A stretch of DNA of 64,000 nucleotides from Pectinatus sottacetonis (GTDB lineage Bacteria > Bacillota > Negativicutes > Selenomonadales > Selenomonadaceae). A model generated the notes under the pieces. The model ran no database searches. It was not told the DNA's origin and was given only the letters and a program-made list of their open reading frames with translations. The translations under genes were made by a program, and so were the position numbers. Of this stretch, positions 52,997 to 61,684 are shown piece after piece (the first letter of the stretch is position 1; each line of letters begins with the position of its first letter). The stretch lies in contig NZ_WIQK01000001.1 of NCBI RefSeq assembly GCF_015732155.1, forward strand, positions 1,808,001 through 1,872,000, read 5' to 3'.

Positions 52997-53890
52997 TTAT
53001 TGTAATTTGGTATGAAGATTGTTTTTATGCTGCAGTTCTTTTTGCAGTTGGCAGGCTGTGGGAGTTTTTGCCAGGCCACCCTCTGAGGTTTCTTTTAGAG
53101 AAACTGGCAATAACCGACCTATTTTATACATAGCGGAAATAACTTCGTCAGGAGGGATAAAGCTTTTTATTCCAGCCATAGCCATTTCAGCAGCAGTTAA
53201 TGCGTGGACGGCGTGAAAACCATTGCGTTTTACACAGGGAACTTCTACCAGTTCAGCTACAGGGTCACAAACTAATCCCAAAGTATTTTTTAAGGCCAAT
53301 GCAGCCGCGTGGGTAATTTGCTCATTAGAGCCGCCTAAAATATTAGTTACAGCAGCGGCTGCCATTGCTGCAGCTGTCCCGCATTCAGCCTGGCAACCGC
53401 CAACGGCTCCAGCAACGCAGGCATTTTTGGCAATAATATTTCCTATACCGGCAGCAGTGAAAAAGGCGTCACAATATTTTTCGTTGCTGGCTCCTTTCGC
53501 TTCCCCCACAGCAAAGACAGCACCAGGGACTATACCGCAAGAACCGGCAGTAGGACAGGCCACTATTTTGTGCATCTTGGCATTGCCTTCACTTACGGCA
53601 AGAGCATATAGTAATGCCCTGTGGGCAATATTTCCAAGTACGAGAGGTGGCATATTTTCTATTCTTTTGGCATCTTTACCAACCATGCCACTTACGGAAA
53701 GCCGGTCATCATACAAACCATCCTTAATGGAATGAGCAAAAACTTTAAGACGGCTTTGCATTTTTGCGATTACCTGAGTCGTTGTTACTTCATATTCTTC
53801 AGCTTCCCGCTGCAAAACAATTTTACTGATGGGGGAATGCAGTTTTTCTGCTAAGTCAACCAGATCAGCGATGGATGTATATTCAAACAT
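52997..53890 (-). CDS. sdaAA: L-serine dehydratase, alpha subunit
   Basis: A 297-residue subunit of the Fe-S (not PLP) serine deaminase making pyruvate and ammonia. Cluster cysteines lie in CPTAGSCGIVPG, VGGCQAECGTAAA and CVKRNGFHAVHA. Works with SdaAB, encoded 17 bases upstream. The iron-sulfur form fits an anaerobe. Confidence 0.95.
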   Translation of the reverse strand: MFEYTSIADLVDLAEKLHSPISKIVLQREAEEYEVTTTQVIAKMQSRLKVFAHSIKDGLYDDRLSVSGMVGKDAKRIENMPPLVLGNIAHRALLYALAVSEGNAKMHKIVACPTAGSCGIVPGAVFAVGEAKGASNEKYCDAFFTAAGIGNIIAKNACVAGAVGGCQAECGTAAAMAAAAVTNILGGSNEQITHAAALALKNTLGLVCDPVAELVEVPCVKRNGFHAVHALTAAEMAMAGIKSFIPPDEVISAMYKIGRLLPVSLKETSEGGLAKTPTACQLQKELQHKNNLHTKLQ

Positions 53891-53907
53891 ATTTTTCTCC
53901 TGTCAGG

Positions 53908-54567
53908 TTAAATGGGATCTATAGCAATTACAGATTTCATTATCGGTAGTAAACTTATTTTTTGTACTACTGTATCAGAAACACGGCTGTCTGTGTCTAT
54001 AATCATAACAGCCTGTTGGTGTTTTCCCTTGCGAAAAACCCGCATTTGGGAAATATTTATGGATTCTTTTGCTAAAAAAGAAGAAACGAGAGAAACTACG
54101 CCGCTTTGATCATCGTAAACTGACAGCAGGGTATAAGATTCCCCGCTTACATCGCATTCGAAGCCATTTATTTGTCTTATGGAAACCCTGCCGCCGCCAA
54201 GGGATACACCAATCAGCGATAATAATTTACCATTAATGCTGGTCAGGTTGATTTGTACAGTATTAGGATGGGGACTTTCTGCCTCTGACGTATAAATCTG
54301 CACATTCATGTTTTTTTCTTCTGCAAGATGGAAAGCCTTTCTAATTGCTGGGTCATCAGCAGAATAGCCTAATATACCAGCAATGACAGCTTTGTCCGTT
54401 CCATGTCCACGGTATGTTTTAGCAAAAGAACCGAAAAAAGTAATAGCGGCATTTATAGCCTGTTCTTTTAAAATATAATGGGCAAGCAAGCCGATACGCG
54501 CAGCTCCTGCTGTATGTGAACTGGAAGGACCGATCATTACAGGTCCGATTATATCAAATATTCCCAT
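53908..54567 (-). CDS. sdaAB: L-serine dehydratase, beta subunit
   Basis: A 219-residue subunit. MIGPSSSHTAGAARIG is the substrate-binding signature; the C-terminal ACT domain runs from about residue 145 (YTLLSVYDDQSGVVSLVSSF). First gene of the probable sda-cbiB-cobO-ABC operon. Confidence 0.95.
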   Translation of the reverse strand: MGIFDIIGPVMIGPSSSHTAGAARIGLLAHYILKEQAINAAITFFGSFAKTYRGHGTDKAVIAGILGYSADDPAIRKAFHLAEEKNMNVQIYTSEAESPHPNTVQINLTSINGKLLSLIGVSLGGGRVSIRQINGFECDVSGESYTLLSVYDDQSGVVSLVSSFLAKESINISQMRVFRKGKHQQAVMIIDTDSRVSDTVVQKISLLPIMKSVIAIDPI

Positions 54568-54687
54568 TTTATCTCCTTGAGTAAGTATAGAACAATATAA
54601 AAAAATACATATAAATTCTACTTTATTATATCATATAAGGATATTTTTGCCATATGTAGAATATAGATTGCTGTGTTGAATATATAA

Positions 54688-54730
54688 TAATACAAAACCG
54701 CCTGCTGAAAACAGCAGGCGGTTTTGTATT
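54688..54730. terminator. perfect bidirectional terminator
   Basis: AATACAAAACCGCCTGCTG-AAAA-CAGCAGGCGGTTTTGTATT (19-bp perfect arms), between the DapF-like gene and the sda operon on the minus strand. It ends transcription of the DapF-like gene. Confidence 0.93.
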
Positions 54731-54833
54731 ATTATTATTATATTGTAAATTGAAAATACTATATAGCAGATGGATTGTAATAACTATATAATATTGAGAA
54801 ACCGTATATAACTATTGATAAATAATGCTATTT

Positions 54834-55253
54834 TCAGCTGGCAAGAATATGATTGTTTTTGTCCAGGTATTTCATTTTATCGCAGAAATAGGATGTAAGA
54901 TGTATTTCCATACAAGAAATATTATTTTCTATTTTGCTTAGTTTTAATAAAGCTGTATCCCCTAAAAATTTAATCATATGGGTGTTGCTGCTATTTATAT
55001 TTTCATGGCGCAGATAATACGCAAATACCAGATAATCATGTTCTGTTGTATTTACTTCGATACCATTGGAAGTAAATACATGAAGAATAGGTTCATTATG
55101 AATGTTTTCAACAACCAATATACGGTCAGCACCAATACCGTGCATTCGGCTGCATAAAAGTTCAATACCTGCCTGACCAGGCATATAATCTGATACTTCA
55201 TATACCATATATTCAATGTCTTTAAATAAAAAATTCATAACAACCTGCATCAT
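54834..55253 (-). CDS. DapF-like half-domain protein lacking the catalytic cysteine
   Basis: A 139-residue protein. ELLCSRMHGIGADRILVVE corresponds to the LCDRHFGIGADG block of diaminopimelate epimerase, and VFTSNGIEVNTTEHDYLVFAYYL to the NADGSEAEMCGNGIRCFA block. The catalytic Cys of that block is absent. The epimerase has two such domains in about 280 residues; here there is one. It is thus probably not an epimerase, and may be a regulator or relic. GGAGG precedes the ATG, and a strong terminator follows, so it looks expressed. Confidence 0.7.
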   Translation of the reverse strand: MMQVVMNFLFKDIEYMVYEVSDYMPGQAGIELLCSRMHGIGADRILVVENIHNEPILHVFTSNGIEVNTTEHDYLVFAYYLRHENINSSNTHMIKFLGDTALLKLSKIENNISCMEIHLTSYFCDKMKYLDKNNHILAS

Positions 55254-55417
55254 GTATCGCCTCCGTTAATTGTTGATTTCATTATATCAGGCATAATATA
55301 CAAAAAAAATAGTAAATATGCTTTTTACATTGCAAAAAATGCTATATAATATATTTAGTCATCAGTAGAAATAAAATATACAAAATAATTTACTACCATA
55401 GCTGGGAGGGAAAATAA

Positions 55418-56287
55418 TTGCTGACAGAAAACTATGAAAAAAAAGGCTATCTTATTCAGCAGTTTAAAGTGTTTCGTTTGAAAGACCACTTAGGGAAAAT
55501 ACCGTTTCATTATCATGAATTTCATAAAATAATTTTGTTCATAAGTGGTAAAGTGGATTATATAATAGAAGGAAAGTCTTATCCTTTGGTACCGCGAGAT
55601 ATAATTTTTGTCAGTGCGGGTGAAATCCACAGGCCGATTGCTGATGAAAGAGTAGCATATGAGAGGATAGTTATTTATATTTCACTAGATTTTTTGGATT
55701 GCTATAATAGAACAGGAGAAAAATTATCTGACTGTTTTTTGCTGGCACGCAATCGGTCAAGCGTTATGCATTTAAATCCTGGCAAAACGCATGACATATT
55801 GTATCATATGGAAAAATTAGAAAATAATGCCTACCAGCAGGGTTTTGCCAATGAGCTTTATACGGAAATATTATTTATTGAATTTATGATTTTATTAAAC
55901 AGAGCATTGCTGAGCCATGAGATAGATGATATGCACATAGCAGTATATGATAAAAAAATTCTGCCTATATTGCAATATATAAATAAAAATTTATTTGAAG
56001 AACTAACAATTGATGCTTTAGCAGAAAAATTTTATATGAGCAGATTTTATATGATGCGGCGGTTTAAAAAAGCGACAGGTTATAGTATTCATCAGTATAT
56101 AGTCAACAAAAGACTGTTATGTTCGCAGAATATGCTGGCAAGTGATATCCCCTTGACAAAAATATGTTTTGACTGCGGATTCCATGATTATTCTACATTT
56201 TCCCGGGCTTTTAAGGAGTTGTTTAAGCAAACACCAAAGCAATATCGAAAAAAGCACTACTTAAATAGTAGGGAAGAAAATAGATAA
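55418..56287 (+). CDS. AraC-family transcriptional regulator with cupin sensor
   Basis: A 289-residue regulator. The N-terminal cupin has IPFHYHEFHKIILFISGKVDYIIEGKSY-like pattern and GEIHRP. The C-terminal double helix-turn-helix is at about 185-283 (FYMSRFYMMRRFKKATGYS, CGFHDYSTFSRAFKELF). TTG start with GGGAGG upstream. It lies 97 bases ahead of the glycosyltransferase gene and may control it. Confidence 0.92.
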   Translation: MLTENYEKKGYLIQQFKVFRLKDHLGKIPFHYHEFHKIILFISGKVDYIIEGKSYPLVPRDIIFVSAGEIHRPIADERVAYERIVIYISLDFLDCYNRTGEKLSDCFLLARNRSSVMHLNPGKTHDILYHMEKLENNAYQQGFANELYTEILFIEFMILLNRALLSHEIDDMHIAVYDKKILPILQYINKNLFEELTIDALAEKFYMSRFYMMRRFKKATGYSIHQYIVNKRLLCSQNMLASDIPLTKICFDCGFHDYSTFSRAFKELFKQTPKQYRKKHYLNSREENR

Positions 56288-56384
56288 CCAAATTTTAGTA
56301 AAATCTTAACATGTAATAATTATAGAAACCATATACTGTAATTAAGGTGAAAGCAAATTAATTAATATTATGAGGTGAAATACA

Positions 56385-57470
56385 GTGACAAATATATTAA
56401 TTTTAACGGCTTCAGTGGGAAATGGGCATAATAAAGCGGCTCAAAGTCTACGAGAAAAATTTACTGGGAGCGGGTGTGATGCAGTTACTGTTGACTTTTT
56501 AGAAACATCATATAATATGAATAAGTTGTTTTGCAATATGTATAAACAAGTCTTGCAGCATAAACCGATACTGTTTCGCTCTATATGCCAAATTAGCGAA
56601 AATAATAAAATAGGTAATATAAAATATCTTTTGGCTGCTATTAATAGCGGTAGTATAGGAAAAATAGTGGGAAAATATTCACCTGATGTTATTATTTGCA
56701 CTCATTTTTTTCCCTTGGCAGCAGCTGCGGCATACAGGAAAAAATACAAAGCACAATTTAAACTTTTTGCAGTGGTCACTGATTATGTAATTCATTCTGT
56801 ATGGCAGATTGAGAATGTAGATAAATATTTTATAGGGCATAGATCATTATGCAGCCAATTTGGAAATAATATCAGGGAAAATGATGTTATAGCATCAGGA
56901 ATTCCTGTTGGCAGGTATTTTCTTCCGATGAAGGTAATAAAGGTCAATAAAAAAATTTTAGTAATGACAAGTTTACAGTCTGAATCCAGCATGATGGATA
57001 TTATTAACATAATGAAAAAAATGCCTTGTGATATAAATGTGATATTTATTACAGGGCATGATATAAAAAGACAACAGATGTTAAGGCATATAGCCGAACA
57101 TAATAAAAATTTTACAATTATTGGTTTTACCGATCAGGTTGCCTCATTTATGAAAAATAGTGATCTGATCATAACCAAACCAGGCGGGATAACAATATCC
57201 GAGGCATTGGCCGTAGGCATACCGCTTTTGGCATATTCACCAATTCCTGGGATAGAAGAAAGTAATGCTGAATTTTTGCAAAAAAATAATTTGGGATATT
57301 GGGCTAAAAATAAAAAAGAACTATATATAATGGTACAAAAATTTATTAAGGAATTACCAACAAGAAAAAAAATTAACAAGAAAATGCTTCAATTAAAAAT
57401 GAGTAAAGCGGCAGAAATAATAAAGGATGATATTTTAGATTATCTTGCTAAAAAGAATAAGGTGGCTTAA
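56385..57470 (+). CDS. diacylglycerol glycosyltransferase (MGDG synthase/UgtP-like)
   Basis: A 361-residue GT-B enzyme of the MurG/UgtP group. NILILTASVGNGHNKAAQSL is the family opening and ITKPGGITISEALAVGIPLL the C-terminal UDP-sugar motif. Such enzymes glucosylate diacylglycerol at the inner face of the membrane. GTG start with GAGGTG upstream. The phospholipase C gene starts three bases after its stop. Confidence 0.88.
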   Translation: MTNILILTASVGNGHNKAAQSLREKFTGSGCDAVTVDFLETSYNMNKLFCNMYKQVLQHKPILFRSICQISENNKIGNIKYLLAAINSGSIGKIVGKYSPDVIICTHFFPLAAAAAYRKKYKAQFKLFAVVTDYVIHSVWQIENVDKYFIGHRSLCSQFGNNIRENDVIASGIPVGRYFLPMKVIKVNKKILVMTSLQSESSMMDIINIMKKMPCDINVIFITGHDIKRQQMLRHIAEHNKNFTIIGFTDQVASFMKNSDLIITKPGGITISEALAVGIPLLAYSPIPGIEESNAEFLQKNNLGYWAKNKKELYIMVQKFIKELPTRKKINKKMLQLKMSKAAEIIKDDILDYLAKKNKVA

Positions 57471-57473
57471 AAT

Positions 57474-58184
57474 ATGCGTTTAAGTTATTATTTGAGTTAT
57501 GTTCCTATACCTAATACATTATCAATATTTATGCAGAGGATTGTTGATAATAAAAGTGCTCCGCAGGAACTTTGTTTAACACATAAGTTTTGCAATTTGC
57601 AGACTTTGGCGATAATAAAACAGCATGGTGATAAAAGAATTATAGATATATTAGTACAGAATTTTAGTAATTTGCAAAGCGGAGTAGTATGGGCGGATCT
57701 TAATTTTAAAAACATTAATCATTTTTTTAATCCCTATACCAAAAAAGGGCTATGGAAATTTCCTTCAGCGGCATATTTTTTTATTATTTATTTAACTAAA
57801 GCCGAACAATTAATAAAACAAAGGAATCAGCAGGAAAGTTTCTTTTATCTTGGAGCAGCATTGCATTTGCTGCAAGATATGTCTGTGCCCCATCATGTCT
57901 GTGGATATCTTTTTAATGGACATAAAAATTTTGAAAAATGGGTACAGTTGCATTTGCCTGAATTTAAAACTATTACATATAAACCATGGAATTGTTGTAA
58001 TGATCCAGTTAAGTTATTTATTAATAATGCAAAATTTGCCACTGAATTTATATCCATGGTAGAAGATAATAATACTGAAAATTATTTTCAAGTAGCAAAT
58101 ATCCTGTTGCCAGCCGCGCAGATAGGTTCAGCAGCATTACTGGAATGGTTTATAAAAAATAAAATTTTACCTAATAAAAGTTAA
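57474..58184 (+). CDS. zinc-dependent phospholipase C family protein, apparently cytosolic
   Basis: A 236-residue protein of the PC-PLC/alpha-toxin fold. Zinc ligands of the Bacillus enzyme are matched in LTHKF, VVWADLNFKNINHFFNP, ALHLLQDMSVPHH and GHKNFEKWV. The secreted enzymes begin with a ligand Trp after signal cleavage; here there is no signal peptide and about 36 residues precede the first His. Together with the upstream glycosyltransferase it could turn phospholipid into diacylglycerol for glycolipid synthesis (inference). Confidence 0.82.
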   Translation: MRLSYYLSYVPIPNTLSIFMQRIVDNKSAPQELCLTHKFCNLQTLAIIKQHGDKRIIDILVQNFSNLQSGVVWADLNFKNINHFFNPYTKKGLWKFPSAAYFFIIYLTKAEQLIKQRNQQESFFYLGAALHLLQDMSVPHHVCGYLFNGHKNFEKWVQLHLPEFKTITYKPWNCCNDPVKLFINNAKFATEFISMVEDNNTENYFQVANILLPAAQIGSAALLEWFIKNKILPNKS

Positions 58185-58235
58185 TCCATTTCTTTATTCT
58201 GTCGATGTAAACAAGATAAAGAAACGGATTAGTTT
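58182..58235 (+). terminator. terminator of the glycosyltransferase-phospholipase operon
   Basis: TTAATCCATTTCTTTAT pairs with ATAAAGAAACGGATTAG with one bulge, followed by TTTTG. Located directly at the phospholipase stop. Confidence 0.8.
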
Positions 58236-58275
58236 TGTATTATAATATTAATACGAACTGCAAAATTATTTTTTA

Positions 58276-58683
58276 TTATTTTTTCGCTAGTTTATGTGCC
58301 GCCTTTTGTAAGAACTTGGTTTTATTTACAACGAATCTTTCATGAGTGCCTTTGCCAATTAGTCCAGATTCATCAGATGCTGTAATAGTATAAGTTATTT
58401 TACGATCATCGATAGCAGTTACTGTAGCTGTAGCTGAGATTTTTATATTTACAGGAGATGCTGATAAATGGGCAATGTTCATAGATATTCCTACAGAAGT
58501 CCATTCATCAGGTAGTAATACTTCAGCTAGTTCAGCAGATGCCTGTTCCATTAAGGCAACCATAGCGGGGGTGGCATATACAGGAAGAGTGCCACTCTTA
58601 AATGTTTCGGCAGTGTTCTCATCAGAAACTAAAGAATACACCGTATTCGTCATACCAGTTTTTATTTTTTCAGTAATATTCAT
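58276..58683 (-). CDS. hot-dog thioesterase (FlK-like)
   Basis: A 135-residue thioesterase. KIKTGMTNTVYSLVSDENTA, VYATPAMVALMEQASAELA and VGISMNIAHLSASPV are typical of the fluoroacetyl-CoA-thioesterase-like family. It would hydrolyse small acyl-CoAs in the cytoplasm. ATG at 58683 has AAAGGA upstream; the earlier in-frame ATG at 58725 does not. Confidence 0.88.
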   Translation of the reverse strand: MNITEKIKTGMTNTVYSLVSDENTAETFKSGTLPVYATPAMVALMEQASAELAEVLLPDEWTSVGISMNIAHLSASPVNIKISATATVTAIDDRKITYTITASDESGLIGKGTHERFVVNKTKFLQKAAHKLAKK

Positions 58684-58731
58684 ATTAACAGTCCTTTTCT
58701 GTATTAATAGTGAAAATAAAATCAACTTCAG

Positions 58732-58896
58732 CTATTGCCACGTTTCTAAAAATAAATATAATTGAAGCAGTAGGGCAACTACTACGGAAAGTATGTCCAT
58801 GACAAAGTTGTCAGGAGAATACTGCCAGATTTTAGATTTATAGATCAACAATAGAAATAATGCTATACCGATGATGGTACATATTAAATATTTCAT
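58732..58896 (-). CDS. small membrane protein, 54 residues
   Basis: From the ATG at 58896 with AAGGAG about 10 bases upstream: MKYLICTIIGIALFLLLIYK, a charged middle (SKIWQYSPDNF), then a second helix VMDILSVVVALLLQLYLFL. Two membrane spans. Function unknown; adjacent to the thioesterase gene on the same strand. Confidence 0.5.
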   Translation of the reverse strand: MKYLICTIIGIALFLLLIYKSKIWQYSPDNFVMDILSVVVALLLQLYLFLETWQ

Positions 58897-59065
58897 ATGT
58901 CCTATACTCCTTTTTATAACAACAGTTGAAATAGAGTGAGAGAGAAAATGTAATAAATTTACAAAATCCAATATAAGTATACACGTGTAAGATTGTACAG
59001 TCAATGACAATACTGATTGGTCAGATAGGTTAAAATAAAGATATTATATGGTTGAAATTATTAAA

Positions 59066-59095
59066 TTAGTATATTATAATATTGTAATATACTAA
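59066..59095. promoter_or_regulatory. 11-bp perfect inverted repeat, probable ArsR operator
   Basis: TTAGTATATTA and TAATATACTAA are separated by 8 bases (59077-59084), directly upstream of the permease ribosome site. Size and symmetry suit an ArsR/SmtB-family site, and an ArsR gene lies downstream. Confidence 0.55.
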
Positions 59096-59120
59096 TACAT
59101 AATATGAAGGAGGTAATGAA

Positions 59121-60068
59121 ATGTTGCAGATAATTGCTGATACAGTGGTATATAATTATTTAGGTTTATCAGTACAAAGTACATTGGGACAAGCTGTTAA
59201 TTTTTTTGTTTATGATAGTATAAAAATTTTCCTAATGCTGTTTATTATTATTTTTTTTGTTTCTATTTTACGTTCTTATTTTCCTGCGGAAAGGACTAAG
59301 AAGTTACTTAGTCATAGAAGACAATTTTTTGGCAATATAGCAGCGGCACTTTTAGGGATAGTTACACCATTTTGTTCTTGTTCAGCGGTACCTGTTTTTA
59401 TTGGTTTTATAGAATCAGGAGTACCATTGGGCATAACGTTTTCATTTTTAATAGCATCGCCAATGGTAAATGAAGTGGCTGTTATAATGTTATGGGGATT
59501 ACTAGGTTGGAAAATAATGATGGTTTATATTATTTCTGGTTTAGTAATTGCTATTATAGCGGGAATTGTTATTGGAAAATTGAAATTAGAACGTTTTGTG
59601 CAGGATTATGTGTATGAAATGAAGCTTGGTGAATCGGAAATACCAGACCAGTCCTTAAAAGAAAGAATTTATTATGCTCTTGAATACACTAAGCAAATAA
59701 TAAAAAAAATAGGGTTATATGTTATTATTGCAATTGCCCTGGGAGGCTTTATTCATGGATATGCTCCAGCAGATTTATTAGTAAAATATGCCGGGAAAGA
59801 TAGTATTTTCGCGGTACCAGCAGCAGTATTGATAGGCGTGCCGCTATATTCTAATGCCGCAGGGATAATACCAATTATTAGTGTATTGATACAAAAAGGT
59901 CTAAGCTTGGGAACGGCACTTGCATTTATGATGGCAGTAACAGCACTCAGCTTTCCTGAAATGATAATATTGCGTAATGTATTGAAAAAACAGCTTTTAG
60001 CTGTTTTTGTAGGGATATTGTTTATAAGCATTATGTTTACAGGTTATTTATTCAATTTTTTGATGTGA
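59121..60068 (+). CDS. permease of the ArsP/UPF0718 (DUF318) family
   Basis: A 315-residue membrane protein with eight to ten helices. TPFCSCSAVPVFIGFIESG (CSCS motif) and VPLYSNAAGIIP are the family hallmarks. Members export trivalent organoarsenicals or related thiol-reactive compounds. GGAGG seven bases before the ATG. ArsR and a redox protein follow, the usual set. Confidence 0.9.
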   Translation: MLQIIADTVVYNYLGLSVQSTLGQAVNFFVYDSIKIFLMLFIIIFFVSILRSYFPAERTKKLLSHRRQFFGNIAAALLGIVTPFCSCSAVPVFIGFIESGVPLGITFSFLIASPMVNEVAVIMLWGLLGWKIMMVYIISGLVIAIIAGIVIGKLKLERFVQDYVYEMKLGESEIPDQSLKERIYYALEYTKQIIKKIGLYVIIAIALGGFIHGYAPADLLVKYAGKDSIFAVPAAVLIGVPLYSNAAGIIPIISVLIQKGLSLGTALAFMMAVTALSFPEMIILRNVLKKQLLAVFVGILFISIMFTGYLFNFLM

Positions 60069-60276
60069 ATTTAAGGACAGGCATAAACAGGATTTTCTAT
60101 GATATTGTATAAAATATGGTAAATTATTTTCTAATGGTCATAAAAAAATAAGAATTTATACAGCAGTGATGGGCTTGCATACTTATCGGAAATCATTTGC
60201 AGAGTTTTAGAGCTTGTCGATGTTCAGGTAGTACAAGACAAAATAAATTTATATTTATGAAGACAGGAGTATTGCT

Positions 60277-60600
60277 ATGGCAGAAGATATAGTGGTAAAA
60301 TTATCAGCTGATTTATTTAAGACACTGGGGCATCCGGTGCGTATAAAAATTTTACACTTATTAAAAAATGGCGAATTATGTGTATGTGAAATGATAGATA
60401 AAATAGACATAGAGCAGTCTAATTTATCACAGCATCTGCGTATGTTGAAGAAACAAGGGCTGATTGATTCACGAAAAAATGGACAATGGGTAATATACTG
60501 GATAACTTATCCTTTAGTTATAGATTTACTTAATACTGCTGAAGAATTATTGGGGAAGCAGATAAATGACAGCCAAAGTTTATTAAAATTTTTAAAATAA
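60277..60600 (+). CDS. ArsR-family transcriptional repressor
   Basis: A 107-residue winged-helix protein. LFKTLGHPVRIKILHLLKNGELCVCEM carries the CxC sensor pair, and QSNLSQHLRMLKKQGLID is the recognition helix. Probably binds the inverted repeat before the permease gene. The 208-base gap to the permease gene shows no other gene. Confidence 0.93.
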   Translation: MAEDIVVKLSADLFKTLGHPVRIKILHLLKNGELCVCEMIDKIDIEQSNLSQHLRMLKKQGLIDSRKNGQWVIYWITYPLVIDLLNTAEELLGKQINDSQSLLKFLK

Positions 60601-60644
60601 AATAGTTTGCAGGAAAGTTTTATAAAAGAAAGGATGTTTTATAA

Positions 60645-60875
60645 ATGGAAATCAAGATTTTGGGTATGGGGTGTGCAAAATGCCAGCAGATGTACAAAGC
60701 GGCAGAGCAGGCTGTAAAAGAAACAGGAGTGAAGGCTGAAATTACTAAAATAGAAGATATAAAAAAAATAATGGAATATGGGGTTATGACTACACCCGCA
60801 CTGGTAATAGATAAAAAGGTGGTAGTTGCTGGAAAAGTTTTATCAAAAGATGAGATAAAAAAAATACTAAGCTGA
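60645..60875 (+). CDS. thioredoxin-like small redox protein
   Basis: A 76-residue glutaredoxin/thioredoxin-fold protein. The active-site pair is GMGCAKCQQMY, followed by a cis-Pro loop TTPALVIDKKV. It is of the redox-active disulfide protein 2 type often coded beside DUF318 permeases and ArsR. Likely delivers electrons or thiols to the permease system. Confidence 0.9.
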   Translation: MEIKILGMGCAKCQQMYKAAEQAVKETGVKAEITKIEDIKKIMEYGVMTTPALVIDKKVVVAGKVLSKDEIKKILS

Positions 60876-60909
60876 TATATATGTGATAAATAGTATTTTT
60901 AACAATAAA

Positions 60910-60957
60910 ATATTTAGATAAGAAACTGCTGCATGCAGCCTTTTTCTAAATAAATAT
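60910..60957 (+). terminator. terminator of the arsR-thioredoxin unit
   Basis: ATTTAGA...AGAAA..GCTGCATGCAGC..TTTTTCTAAAT: nested arms with a palindromic centre (GCTGCATGCAGC, about 60930-60941) and a T-run. It lies about 40 bases after the stop. Confidence 0.7.
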
Positions 60958-61132
60958 GCAGTATACTTTAGAGCTGTTCTTGTGTCAGAGAATAGTAAAA
61001 TATTTATTAAGTATACTGTTTTGCATATTTATTCGGATTTAGTGCTGTGTGTGGCAGTTTTTGTTTGTTTGATCTAGTATATATATAGTTATATATATAT
61101 GTCTTTAGAAGTTATTATACGAAACCTATTTA

Positions 61133-61498
61133 CTATGTAAAATATTCGGGAAAAGTTCTTTTTATTTGTATTTTTGCCCAGATGCGTATTTCTGGATCAG
61201 GGTCATGCATTATTCTGTGTAATACTGCGAAAAATTTTTCTTCTTCCAGTTCTGCAGTGGTTTTTTTCTGTAAGTTTTTTTCTATAATATTTATTCCTGT
61301 AAGAAGCCAGTCAAAAGATACACCACAGCATTCAACTACAGTAAAAAGATACTTTAAACTGGGTTTACTACCTCGTTCGGTACTTTTGATATAAGATACA
61401 GATACTTGCATATGATCAGCTAGTTCTTGTTGTGTCATATGCATATTATTCCTAGCTGTTTTCAATCTTTTTCCTATTTCTTGATAATTAATTTTCAT
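61133..61498 (-). CDS. XRE-family helix-turn-helix regulator
   Basis: A 121-residue regulator. The N-terminal HTH is MTQQELADHMQVSVSYIKSTERG (residues ~20-42, split as helix 2 and helix 3). The C-terminal part has a helical, probably dimerising, segment. Divergent from ornithine decarboxylase with paired operators between, so it probably represses both. Confidence 0.9.
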   Translation of the reverse strand: MKINYQEIGKRLKTARNNMHMTQQELADHMQVSVSYIKSTERGSKPSLKYLFTVVECCGVSFDWLLTGINIIEKNLQKKTTAELEEEKFFAVLHRIMHDPDPEIRIWAKIQIKRTFPEYFT

Positions 61499-61521
61499 TT
61501 CATTTACTCCTTTGGTGTTAG

Positions 61522-61574
61522 GACTTAAATATAAGTCTAAAAGTATTGACTAGACTTAAAATTGCGTCTATAAT
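61522..61574 (+). promoter_or_regulatory. ornithine decarboxylase promoter flanked by two operator-like repeats
   Basis: TTGACT (61546-61551) and TATAAT (61569-61574) are 17 bp apart. GACTTA-AATA-TAAGTC (61522-61537) lies upstream and AGACTTAAAATTGCGTCT (61552-61569) overlaps the spacer. Both share the half-site GACTTA and fit binding by the divergent XRE regulator. In the leader, CATATC and CTAAT pair with ATTAG and GATATG just before GGGGAGG (about 61649-61678). Confidence 0.65.
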
Positions 61575-61684
61575 AATTGATGTAGGTTGCATATAGGTAT
61601 ACCAAATAATCGGCCGATAGCATAACAACCTGGTAATTTAAAAATTTCATATCGCTAATTATTAGGATATGGGGAGGAAGCAAA

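Noticed and set aside
53223-53735. 170-codon plus-strand frame opposite sdaAA
   Set aside because: Alanine-rich antisense shadow of the conserved serine dehydratase gene.
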